Source of the DNA: Ligustrum vulgare
Taxonomy: Eukaryota > Streptophyta > Magnoliopsida > Lamiales > Oleaceae
Direction: 5' to 3'
Length of the DNA stretch: 64,000 nucleotides
Assembly: GCA_963555705.1 (NCBI GenBank)
Contig: OY743187.1
Coordinates: forward strand, 17,374,133 to 17,438,132
The translations under genes were made by a program, and so were the position numbers. This document shows, piece by piece, positions 21,944-33,200 of the stretch. Every line of letters begins with the position of its first letter. Positions within the stretch are counted from its first letter, which is position 1. Below the pieces are notes generated by a model, which was given only the letters and a program-made list of their open reading frames with translations, made no database searches and had not been told where the DNA came from.

Positions 21944-22531
21944 TAGGAATGACAATGGGTCGGGTATGGGTTGTATTTGCCAAACATATATCCTACTCAC
22001 TAGAAATTTACAACCTCCATACCTACATATATACCCATTTAAGAGTGACTGGTTGGGTGCGTGTCGGGGGGGGGGGGGGGTCGGAGGAGGGTATACTTCT
22101 ATACCCATTTGAAACCCATTACATATTATTTATTTATTTATTTTTGAGAGTTGTAAATAGGTTATAGGTTAAAGGTGCTCCGATTAACTTGAATCAGTTA
22201 AATGTTGGGCTTCACTTGAATTTAGCTTGGAAAAAAGCTTGTTCTAGTTATAGGCTGAAACTAAACAAGCGAATTTAAACAATGTTTTTAGACGTTAACA
22301 ATGTCAATAGATATTTGAGTTTTATTATTTTTATTTTTTTCTTACACAATCACTTTTGTTTTAAATTCTATAATTTTTTAAGGAAATTAATGAATATGCA
22401 AGTCGTGTATGGGTATTGTAGTAAAACTCACACCCGACCCATAATCATGTCGGATTTTAAAATTTACCTCCATACCCGACCCAAAAACTCATTTAGTCGG
22501 GTAATTCTTGCCCGTTTATGCCAGGTCTCTA
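21944..22531. mobile_element. hAT-like MITE, relative of 53217-53847
   Basis: Tips TAGGAATGACAATGGGTCGGG and, in reverse complement, TAGAGACCTGGC. The interior matches the element at 53217-53847 in opposite orientation, for example AACAAGCTTTTTTTC versus GGAAAAAAGCTTGTT and the shared ACATTTAACTGATTCAAG. The flanks ACACAGAG and ACGGGAAT do not match, so no target duplication survives. Confidence 0.65.
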
Positions 22532-23322
22532 ACGGGAATCGAATCCGTGAGTATTATTGTCATCCTTAACACGGAAAGACTTCTAACGCTAGGTCCTTTT
22601 AAGCCTTCTTATCACACTCACTTTGGGAATTCCAACAATTTGTTTAATCAATACAAATTGTGACCTTGATCTTGTAGATATTTCGATTTCAACGAATTAT
22701 GACGCTATATCTTCAATCCGCTTAATTATTAACAAATTAGTATTCGCAATTTGTGAGCCCATTGCTTTAACTTTTAGCTGCCATTGCTTCATCGCATCAG
22801 ATGTTGCCCTTGAATTTCTTTCTGTAGCCGCATCGAAGGATGTAATAGCAAAGTATGCCACCGCTCCTTCGGAGGTCTCCTCCCCCCCCCCCCCCTTTGG
22901 ATTTATAGATTGGTACCACACAAGATCAGACCCGTAGCCTAAGGTTACCCATATGCAACGAAGACATTGAATCTGATACTTATTCAATTAAAATCTAGAT
23001 TATAATCCTTACCAAACATCCACTTAATTAAATATAAATTGAGTGATTATCTACTTAGCCATTGTTTGGTTCTCTTTAAAATTTTCTCTTTTTTCTATAG
23101 TAATCAATCTCAACCATCCATTAAAAGTCAAGGCCAAAATATTTGACTTTTCAACCAAATTTTAACCATCCATTTTCCTAAAAATCACTATTCATTAAAA
23201 AAACTCTTTTTAAACAATACCAAATACACACTTGATTTTATGTAAATTACATTAATTATAGGAATAACCCCAAATTGAATACAATTGGCGTGGAAAAAAA
23301 AAACTATTTGGAGCTTCTTTAA
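22532..23322. other. Unassigned spacer with a poly-C run
   Basis: Mixed-composition DNA to about 22990, then AT-rich. A minus-strand frame of 96 codons (22697-22987) crosses a poly-C run and has no recognised motif. A Tourist-like phrase TAGCCATTGTTTGG lies at 23058. No gene can be supported. Confidence 0.3.
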
Positions 23323-23830
23323 GTGTGTTTGGTAAGGTTTTTGTACTTTTAGAAGATCCAAAAATACTTTTACTAAAAAATATAGGTGTTTAGTTGTGAT
23401 TGAAAATGTATTTTTTGATTGGATAAATAGCATTTTTCAACTGTTTTAAAGAAACTCAAATTTGTAACTTCTCCAAGAAGTACTTTTACAAAAAGCTGAA
23501 ATATATAATAATTTATTATGAAATCCATTGAAATTATATTATTTTCCATAATTCATATCACAATATTATATTTTATTGATTAATATGAAATTATATTTTA
23601 TTAATTAATAAAATATGAAATATGTTGAAAATATATTATTTTCCATAACTCATATTGAAATATTATATTTTATTGATTTATATGAAATTATATTTTATTA
23701 ACTAATAAAATATAAAATTTATTGACCATTTTTTTGTAGAACTCTTATGAAAATCTATTGAGATATTATAATTTATTAATTAATAAAATATTGAAAATAG
23801 TGAATTATTATATTTATGATTTAATAATAT

Positions 23831-24275
23831 ATGGCAAAACGGCTCGTCGGCTCGAGCTGCTCGGGCTCGGCTCGAAAAATGCTAGGGCTAAGCTCGGCTC
23901 GAGATTTCGAGCCAAAGCTCGAGCTGAGTTTTTTTTTTTTTTTTGAGAGAAGGGCTTTGGCTCGACTCGGGTCGAGCAAAAAAAAAGTCCACTAAAAAAA
24001 GCTCGATGGAAGTTTGAGCAATGAATTTCGACAACGAACTCGGTTCAACTTGCTATATATATACATTTTCAATAAAAAGATTTATGAATTTTTGCTATAA
24101 AAAAAAATTAAAAGCTCGGAACTTGGCTCGACTCGACTCGGAAAAAGCTTGAACTAAAGCTTGAGTCGAGCCTTATTTTTGGGGACGAGCTTTAGATGGG
24201 CTTGGCTCGGGCCAAAAAAAGCTCAAGCCTTGATCTTCGGCTCACAAGTTGGCTCGGCTCGGCTCGTTGACATCC
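23831..24275. mobile_element. GCTCGG-rich hAT-like element, second copy
   Basis: Like 6930-7276, it is dense in GGCTCG/CGAGCC. The right end in reverse complement reads TGGATGTCAACGAGCCGAG, close to hAT tips of the form TAGGGGTGTCAACGAGCC. The left end (ATGGCAAAACGGCTCG) is degenerate and no clear duplication was found. Confidence 0.45.
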
Positions 24276-24797
24276 AATAATTTTAACATTGAGGTGAAAT
24301 AATTATTTAATTTTTAATTAAATATGAGATATAATTAAATGTTAGTTTATACAACAATATTTTTATAGTTTTGATGTAAAATAATCAATTTAATGTTAAT
24401 GGTACTTTTTGAATTGGCAATCAAGTCGTTGAGTGTTGACTGCTTTTTGTTAACACTTTTAAAAAAAAAAAAAAGTTTTTACTAATAAAAGCTCTAGAAC
24501 AAAAAATTCTGATTGGCAATCGAAAACAGTTTTAAAAACTGTTTATTCAATCAAAAAGTATTTTTTTTCAATCAAAATAAAAAAAAGGCAAAATATATTA
24601 CCACCACAATTTATACTAAATACACCACATTATAATTACACCACTAATGAAATATATTATTTATAAATGCACTACACTACAAATACAAATATAACCCTTT
24701 ATCTCTAAAAAAAACACAATGTCTGAATGTGTACACCACAATATCTTGATCTTGCAACCGATTCCCTTCTCCGAGCTGCTGCTTCTGGGTTGTCTAA

Positions 24798-25299
24798 GGC
24801 TGTGTTTGATAGGCGAGATTTTCCATGGAAAATATGGTTTTCCACGTGATTTTCCAACTTTGCGTTGTTTGGTTGCCTAAATTTTCCATGGAATTCATTT
24901 TTCCACTTGTCTCGAAATCCGGTATTTTCCTTGTTTTGGATGAATTCGTTTTCCCGGGGGGGAGAAGGTTTTATTTTCCATGGAAAATCTTATACCATTT
25001 TCGTTACGTTTGATCATTTTTGTTGTAGTTAATTGATTTATTTATTTTTCTAAAAATTAACATTATTATTATTAAGTACAAATGTAAGGAATTTTTTTTT
25101 TTATTAAAATAGATAAATTTTACTTTACTTCCCATGAAAAATAATGTCAATCAAACAACAAAAGTTGGAAAATTCCCTACTTTTTCCACCTAGAAAATTA
25201 AATCAATCAAACACATTAAACTTCAAATTCTCAGGAATTGAATTCCCTAGAATTCATTTTATTTTCACCTAAATTCCACCCTTGCTATCAAACGCAGCC
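24798..25299. mobile_element. Tourist-like MITE (502 bp)
   Basis: Ends GGCTGTGTTTGATAG and, in reverse complement, GGCTGCGTTTGATAG, flanked by TAA (24795-24797 and 25300-25302). The palindrome ATTTTCCATGGAAAAT occurs inside, with related copies near 24888 and 24977. Confidence 0.8.
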
Positions 25300-25563
25300 T
25301 AAGTTTCAGACCAAAGCTTCATTTTGGATTAGTTGTTATTCTACCTGGATTGTGTGATTTCGATGAGAATTACTTGTTACTCTTTATATTCCTATCACTG
25401 AAATCCAAGACATTTAAGAAGAGAAGCAAAGGAGTGGAAGATTGGTGACTCCCCCTCTCTTCCTCTCTCTCCATTACCATTTCTACCTGAAAACATTGAA
25501 TCAGAGAAACTCACCAACAAATTTTCACTCTTTTTGTCTCTTGAATCTCTGTGGTGTGTAAAA

Positions 25564-25948
25564 ATGGCTGAAAGTAGAGGGGAAAAAAAGATATTATCGA
25601 TAAATATTTCATTTCGTAAACTCGCCAATCATACTAAACCAAACGGGATCAACAAATCTTTGAAGATATTTGAGGAGCCAGATGGGGTTGTTGGGCTTGG
25701 CATTCTTGCAGCAATGATCGAAATTTGGATCCATTGTTTGTGAATTGTAGCAGAGATGCATCTGTTGCAGTTTCCCCCAAATCTTCGACGCACCCTATCC
25801 AAATTTTGAGCAACAAAAGTGTCACTGATAACAAAAACATGAAGCTTAGTGAGGAACTAGAGATGTGTGAGGAGTACACGTGTGTTATTTCACATGTAGG
25901 GGACAATTTTTTATCAAGAAAAGAGAGTATTTTGCTGCTGATTTGTTG
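25564..25948 (+). pseudogene. FLZ (DUF581) family gene fragment
   Basis: The frame from ATG at 25564 (MAESRGEKK) reaches GVVGLGILAAM; after a frame change it continues SVAVSPKSSTHPIQILSN and then MCEEYTCVISHVGDN (about 25860-25908). These resemble conserved pieces upstream of the FCS-like zinc finger in plant FLZ proteins (GLGIVAAL, SP-S--PI-I, SE-YTCVISH). The zinc finger (F-C--C-K-L...YRGE-AFCS-ECR) is absent. With the frameshift and missing domain it is a fragment, probably captured by the enclosing MULE. Minus-strand frames at 25395 and 25649 are antisense to it. Confidence 0.5.
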
Positions 25949-26168
25949 ACAAAACATAATGGGCTTGAGAGGGTTTCCATTGGCGTCGATGGTGGTTTCT
26001 GGGTAAGTTTCGAGGTGCAAAGTGGCAAAGTAAGGGGATGATATCAGGTTTCTCCATTGAGAGGATCTCCACCCAAATTTCTTCTGCCAGGTAGAATTAA
26101 GTGGTAAAGTATTTCTCTACTTTAGAAGAGAGAACATGGTCTGTTTTCATTTTTATGTGGTGTACATT

Positions 26169-26170
<2 letters not shown>

Positions 26171-26230
<60 letters not shown>
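26171..26230. repeat. GA microsatellite
   Basis: (GA)n of about 60 bp inside the right end of the Pack-MULE. Confidence 0.95.
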
Positions 26231-26232
<2 letters not shown>

Positions 26233-26601
26233 AAAAGGATATTTATGTAATTCTATTTATGTCTATTTATGTAAATAAAAGAAATACTAAAAAATGTGGT
26301 GTAGAAAATAAGTTTTATGGTAGTAATATAACCACCCATAAAAAAACCTATACTTTTTGAATTTTGCTACTTGCACAATTATGTTGATAATGAAGATGAC
26401 AATTATTTGATGTTGAAGTGTCATATTTATTGATTTAAAAGATGATGTGATGTATGAAAAAAATATGTCACGTAAGTTAATTGTCAACCTCATTTCACAC
26501 TCATTGTGAGTATAGTAAAGTTGATATTTTTTTTAATATAAATACTTTGGGTCTTCTAAAAGTACTTTTACACCTTTCAAAAGTACTGCCAAACACACTA
26601 A

Positions 26602-27368
26602 AGTTATTCGTCATAGAACTTGTATGATGTCAGGCTTTCGTGTGCATCTTTCCAGTTTAAATAAAGAGTTATGCTACTTGTACTAAGAGTTTAATCAATA
26701 GGTAGACATAATGTATGCATGGTACAATCCTATTACTTTACCCATCACATCAAGTCAGAAATTAACACACACAAGGTTGTCATCTCATTTTATGTTAATC
26801 TTCTGGTTAAGCTCCATATACAAGTAGCATTATAATAAATATATAATCATTTATACGGATCTTGATTTTTCCTCGTATCTCTTTTGTCTTTGACATGGGA
26901 AGAATGGTATGCGAGTGTGTAAATTTATTTCCCATAATAGAGAATGCGCCAAGTGTTCGATTAATTTTTAAACGAGACAAATGACACTTTCTTATTGGAG
27001 GTGGGCAATATAATTGTTGCCCACGTCGGGCAACATAGCAGACCTATTAATGTGTATGTGTTTGAAAGTGTTAATTTTATGTAGGCGGTTTGAAATCAAA
27101 TAGAACCATAAAAATAGTTTCATTCGATATTTTTCTCAAAATGGTTTAAACAAAATTGCATTCACCTAGTGTGTTTTATATAGGTATTTGATAAATTTAT
27201 TTATAAACGAGTTTATAAATATCATATTTTCCAAACCATTTTTCAGCAACGCACATTTTTTCAAAGTTAACTTTTATATCACATATTTTACCTAAAAAAA
27301 AACTTAAATTCCTTATTTATGAACAAATATCAACGGTCAAATAGTGGCTAAATTGAGAATAGTTTTTG

Positions 27369-27405
<37 letters not shown>

Positions 27406-28154
27406 AAAATTGGAAAAAGTTATGAGCCAATTAGAAAATTACTTTATTGAAAGAATATATTGTTGAAGTATTAAATTTGATTTTGGAATTAGGAATTTAA
27501 ATTATTGGGTTAGAGTAATTTCCTCCCTTTGTATTAGTATCACTATTGATGCTTTAGTGCATATACTAATATTTCACCTTTGCGATGTCCCGAAATTGTT
27601 ATCCATATTATCGATAAGTATTCATAATACAAATACAAAAGACATAAAACTAATTTTCTATTAAGAAAATTTTTAAAACTTAAAAACAACATAAATTTAT
27701 CAAAATTATAAAAAAAAAAAATGATAAATGTCAATTTATATATATAAAAAAATAAATGACCGTTGATTTCAATAATTTTATAAATTATTATTAAATTCAT
27801 AAAAAATGCTTATTAAGTAGTTTTTTAATTTTATATCATGTTTGATATAATATTATGGGTACAATATTGATGCATGTGCAAGCCTACAAGGTATTAATAT
27901 ATTTATCATAATTTTTGCATTTGCATTCGCTAGAAAATTATTATGCATTCACACCTATCTTAATTTTGCATTCACACTTACCCGACTATCCTCTTTTTAT
28001 ACATAGTAAGTATGATAGTATGATGATTTTGGGCTAAGTTTATATGGGTGTGGGCTGCCAGAGGCTTGGGCTACTTGGACTAACGGAGCATTGAGGCCCA
28101 ACATTAGAGACTGAGGTTTGAGGCCCAACATCATTAGAGACTGAGGATTGAGGC
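26602..28154. other. AT-rich intergenic DNA
   Basis: Contains an AT microsatellite (about 27374-27400) and a short tandem repeat of GAGGCCCAACAT-type units (about 28090-28154). No gene is visible. Confidence 0.4.
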
Positions 28155-29857
28155 TATAGGTGGACGTGGTTTGGTTTAGTTCTAGTTCCAAGATAATTAA
28201 ACTGAACCCTGAATCGATGATTTTTTTACTAATTGAACCAGTTGATTATTATAAAGATATGAAACAAAATCGGAATCAAACTGTTATGTTCTGGTTTAGT
28301 TTGATTTGGTTTGGGACCATTACTTGAATTTTTAAATAATAAATGTAAATTAAAATATGTTTACATCAGCTTTTCCATTAGAATCCATATACATCATTAC
28401 CAAATAGAAAATGAATTTCTTAATTAACAAAACAAAAGTCTAGAATAATTAACATGTTATTCCAAATCGAAGAAGAAGAAACCCACAAATCGAAGAAGCA
28501 AGGAAGCTAGTCAACTCGTCGAAACGTAGAGAATCGAAGATGAATGCCGATTAGACTTATAGTTACAAGTTGAGATGAAGGTCTTACTCTACCCACTTTG
28601 TCGTTACACCTTGTTACTTATGGATGGAATTTGCAATTTGGGTTTGTGGTGAACTTTTGGGAATTGTCGAATTGGGTTGAAGTTTAGGTCATGTTTTATT
28701 TGCTGTTTTGAAGTCGTTTTCTATTTTTATTTTCAAAAATACTAAAAATTCGTTCTCTTTATCATTTTCGAAAATGTATTTTAGAAAGAAGAAAATATTT
28801 GTACACAAAACGCAAAATGGTTAAAACCTCGTTTTGGGCGTTTTCAGGAAATTTCAACTAAAAAAGTTCAAAACGTGGAAAACGCGTTTTGAGAATTTTT
28901 TTTTTTTTTTTTAATAATTATCTTTACTTGGAACTAAGTTTAGAATAAAGTTTTATTGAATTCAATATCAACATTACGGAAAATATTCAGCGAGAATTCT
29001 TGTTGTTAGATATCAGAAGTATAGAGTTTATCCTATGTGCGATTATTTTGGCTTAGGACAACTTGCATCCATTCAGTTGAACCAAACTCTTTGTATGATT
29101 ATTTTATTTACATTGGCTCATGTTTAATTATAACTTGAACATGAATGTGACAATAATAATCGGATAAACTAATTTCTTATAATATTTTTGGGATTTGATC
29201 ATTAATGATTTTATTTATTTTTATAATATTTTTTTAGTCATTATTAAATCAGTCCAATAAAAATTAGATAAGTTAATTTCTTATAATAGAAAATAAATCT
29301 TCAAATGACAATTTTTTTTTTATATATATATATAATTTAACCTACAAGTAAATAAATTACAAATATTAAAAGTAGTATTCTGTAAAATTTCAAATAGAAC
29401 GTGTTTTCTATTTTTTCAATTTTAGAAAACAGTTTTCAAAAATGACAAACATGCGTGTTTTCAGCAAATTTAAAAATGGAAATGAAAACAGAAAATAGAG
29501 AACGTTTTTAAAAATAAAAACAGAAAATGAAATACAAACAGAACGTTACCTTACTTTTTGGACTTTGGTATTAACTTAAGTTATACATTTGGGCAGTTGG
29601 ACTCACAAATCAACACAGGAGCTAGTAGAATCGTGGATTATTTTGAATGGACTGATTATTTAAAAAATCAGCTAAAAATTGGATTTGGCCTTCGGTTCTT
29701 GGTTCTAAAACTAGAACCAGACCAAATGGTTCTCTACACTAAAAACCAAATCATTATTTTTTATTATTATTTTTTTTTTATTTTTTTTCCTTTTTAAAGA
29801 ACCGAACCACTCGATTCGATTTGATTCGATCTAGTTTGGTCATTTTGTCCGCCCCTA
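28155..29857. mobile_element. hAT-like non-autonomous element (1.7 kb)
   Basis: A perfect 8-bp duplication ATTGAGGC flanks it (28147-28154 and 29858-29865). The tips are TATAGGTGGACG and, in reverse complement, TAGGGGCGGACA. The ends carry GGTTTGGTTTAG and GAACCGAACC phrases. The middle (about 28690-29545) has inverted TTTTCTATTTTTATTTTCAAAAA-like stretches and may be a second nested element. No coding domain was seen. Confidence 0.8.
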
Positions 29858-30214
29858 ATTGAGGCCAAATACTTTACATTTTCTTGAAATCCCATTTGTT
29901 TAAGCTTACAATATGCCATTGTTTGATGGAGATTAAAATTAAATTTTTAGCAGATTTTATCGAAAAAAGATGAGAGGTGCGATTAAAAAGTTGAGAGACC
30001 ATGAAATATGTTGTTATAATTTATTATTGACTTTAATAAAAATCTAGATTAAACAATTTCATTGGCCGAGGAATAACATGCATGCAGTTTTATTACTTAC
30101 AATTACAGATGAAGAACCATTAGAAATCCTCATATTCCATTTTCTTCTATGCTACAATTGCTTTATGCCCCTCAACCTCTCTGCCAATATTGTGAAGCTT
30201 TTCTCTTCAACAAC

Positions 30215-33200
30215 TCATACAAGAGCAGGACTTAAACCAGCCAAGGGTTGCAAACTGGCTGCGTAATCCCGAGCCCACAAGTCATAATGTATAATTTCCT
30301 CAAGCGAAGGCGACGATACCAATTCCGATTGATGCTTATTACAGGTTAGCTCCACAAATTTGAAGATATCCAGGTAACTTATTCTGTGACAGGGAGACCG
30401 ATCATTAGCTGTAATTACATGGCAAGAATATAAAGTTCGTGCTTAACCAGGAAAGAAAAATGTCGTAATGAAGATCGAGAATCTAAGAACAAAGAAATGA
30501 GGATCTGTAATTACATGGCAAGAATATAAAGTTCGTGCTCAACCTGGAAAGAAAAATGTCGTAATGCAGATCAAGAATGTAAGACCAAAGAATGAGGATA
30601 AGGATGCAAACACTTACTTTTCATCGATAAACAGTTCTACAGCTTTTTCGTTAGCCGCACTAAGAACCCCCGTCATGGTCCCCCCAGCTCGTCCAGCAGC
30701 GTAGGCCAGATCCATAGATGGATATTTCACATTGTCTGGAGCCTTGAACGTAAGAGATCCAAGCCTACAAATCATATTTAAACTGTACTTAGATAATTAA
30801 GACACTTAAATTGTATTCTTGATGCACAAGGCGTGCTATTTACTTGCAAAGATCAAGGCGAGGCCAAGTAATCTCAGAACAGTAAATTCGATCAGGCCAG
30901 GATAATGTGTAGAGAATGGGTAAACGCATATCAGGCCACCCCAATTGCGCTAATACGGAAGAATCCTGCAAAAATTAAGGGCGGAAATAAATGTGTAATG
31001 AGGTTCATAACATAGAGCACAAAAGAAACCAAATTAGCTTTAGTACACTGCATGAGTTACATTTAGTCCAAGGTTTAAGGAACTGGCAAAAACAATGGAA
31101 ATACGTGTACCTGTGTCTCGATCATTGAATGTATGATTGACTGGGGATGTATAACGATCTCAATGTCATCATATTCAGCTCCGAAAAGATAATGAGCTTC
31201 AATAACTTCAAGACCCTGTCAAGAAGAAATGAAATAATTACCCAACTTGGTATCCAACTTCTCATTGTGCTTAACTTAGCCTCCGTTTTGGAAGAATTTA
31301 AAAACAGTTTAATTTATAAATAAATAGAAATGAGCGGTGGATAATACTTGTGGGTCAAATGGAATGTGTAGTTGAAAATGAAGTTTGAAAAATTTATAAA
31401 TGACTTACAAAATTATCAAGCAAATTTGAAAATTACCTTGTTGAAGAGAGTGGCTGAGTCCACTGTAATCTTTTTTCCCATATTCCAGTTGGGATGCTTC
31501 AAAGCATCAGCTACTTTTACTTCTTTCAATTTATCTACAGGCCAATCCCTATAATTGACAATATTAACTAAATAACACAGTTGAAAAGGAGAAAAATACA
31601 GGTAGTATAATGATCAAAGATAAGCAATGAAAAAAGTGTTATTTCGTATATGTTTGAATTCAATCTAAAAGTTCTTTTTACATATAAGTTTGCACAGACC
31701 TGAATGAACCTCCCGAAGCAGTCAAAATTATACGTCTAAGAGCACCTTCCGGCAATCCTTGTATACACTGATCAAAAAAAATTCATTAACCCTTAGAATG
31801 GACAAGTAGAATAAAATGTGAAATACAAGCTTTGCATTTTCAAGAAATTAGTTTTTACACCACAAGACATTTCGTAGGTGTTTAGTTCTCTCAGTCCCAA
31901 TATGGTGGTGCCCAGACACGTGGCACCTCAACATTGCACATCACATGGGGCACCTTAGCATTACCCAGTGCCAAGGTGCCACCAGGCCGGTGGGAACCAT
32001 TGCACGTCACATGGAGCACCTTAGCATTACTCTAACTTGATTAGAGACATACCTGAAATATAGCAGAATGTTCCGAATCTGCAGGAAGAATTTTTACATT
32101 ATGCTTGCGAGCAAGGGGGAGGACAAAAGGGCCTCCAGCAATTAATGTCTCTTTATTGGCCAAAGCAATGTCCTTTCCAGCTTCTATGGCAGCAACCGTA
32201 GGCTAATAAAATAAATACACGTGTGATCAGAATTCTTTACACTTATTTATGAATTTCTCCCCCCGAAAATAGAAGACGGCGGTCAAGCAACGGTCAACTT
32301 TTGGTGAATAGGGATCCTGTAAAAATTTCTACCGAGGAATGGCCCAGCATTGGGAAATAATGTCTGGCTTGTCAATTGTATAATACATATTTCTATACAT
32401 AAAATTTGATATGACAGTGGGTTGCCCAATTTCGTTTGTGAAAGAGAACATTCCTCTTTCCTAGATGAAGTTTCTAGAAGACAAAGCAAAATACGACTAC
32501 AGTTTCCAAATTCACCCTCTCCAAAAGAGAAGAAAAGAAAAGAAAAGGAAAACGTAAAAGTTTCTTCAGCTCAACAATCAATGGTAAAGTGTAGCATTCA
32601 AGTTGAAAAGATTTAACAAGGGTTTCAAAACATTTAAGATGTGATGGCCCATATATATTAGAACAAGGAACTACAAAAGAAGTATCAAAAAGGGATTGAA
32701 TCCATATTGCTACAAAAAGTTTGAGCCTTATCTGTTTTGTTAAACTTTTTAATAGGATGCAATTTGAATAAGAAAATCAGGCTTTGTTTGTCAAGGTTAG
32801 AGTAACTTCACACATAAAAAGAATTGTCTTATTCTAGATAAATGGACACAAATAAATTTCATAAAAGGGGTAGAACGTGCACAGATACCTTCAAACCTGC
32901 ACAGCCGACTATTCCTGTTACTACAGTGACTGCATCGGGGTGGCGTGCAACCTGAAATATGAATCAGTAACAATGAGGTATGAGTTAGATTATCATTTAC
33001 CAACTATTGAAAATTTAATGACATGTATGATAGATAACCTCGATGGTTCCCTGCTCTCCGGGAATAATCTCAGGCTTGTCTTCCACGTCTGCCAGAGCCT
33101 CTTTCAGTTCATCAACTAATGACTCATTTCTAACAGCAACTAACTGAGGATGAAATCTCTTTACCTGCACCATTAGGTAACCCGCTTCATAAATACAGGT

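Larger units (their letters stand above)
24587..26337 (+). mobile_element. Probable Pack-MULE carrying an FLZ gene fragment
   Basis: Inverted ends of about 150 bp: left GGCAAAATATATTACCACCA, right in reverse complement GGGTGGTTATATTACTACCA, with further paired stretches such as TACACCACAT and GTACACCACA. The flanks share an A-rich 9-mer ATAAAAAAA (24577-24585 and 26338-26346). Because it is low complexity, it is weak evidence for a 9-bp duplication. The interior has no transposase but holds a host-gene fragment (25564-25948) and a Tourist MITE. Confidence 0.55.
23323..26598. mobile_element. Possible Harbinger-like composite element
   Basis: The left tip GTGTGTTTGGTAAGG and right tip (reverse complement GTGTGTTTGGCAGTAC) are inverted. 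The pairing extends inward with ACTTTTAGAAGATCC versus ACTTTTAGAAGACCC. TAA flanks both ends (23320-23322 and 26599-26601). If real, the element encloses the GCTCGG repeat and the Pack-MULE. The ends could instead belong to two separate relatives. Confidence 0.4.

Noticed and set aside
22535..22560. tRNA T-arm-like GGGAATCGAATCC
   Set aside because: No acceptor stem, D-arm or anticodon arm can be built around it on either strand.
25395..26020. Two minus-strand frames of 77 and 123 codons
   Set aside because: They are antisense to the FLZ-like fragment and have no recognisable content of their own.
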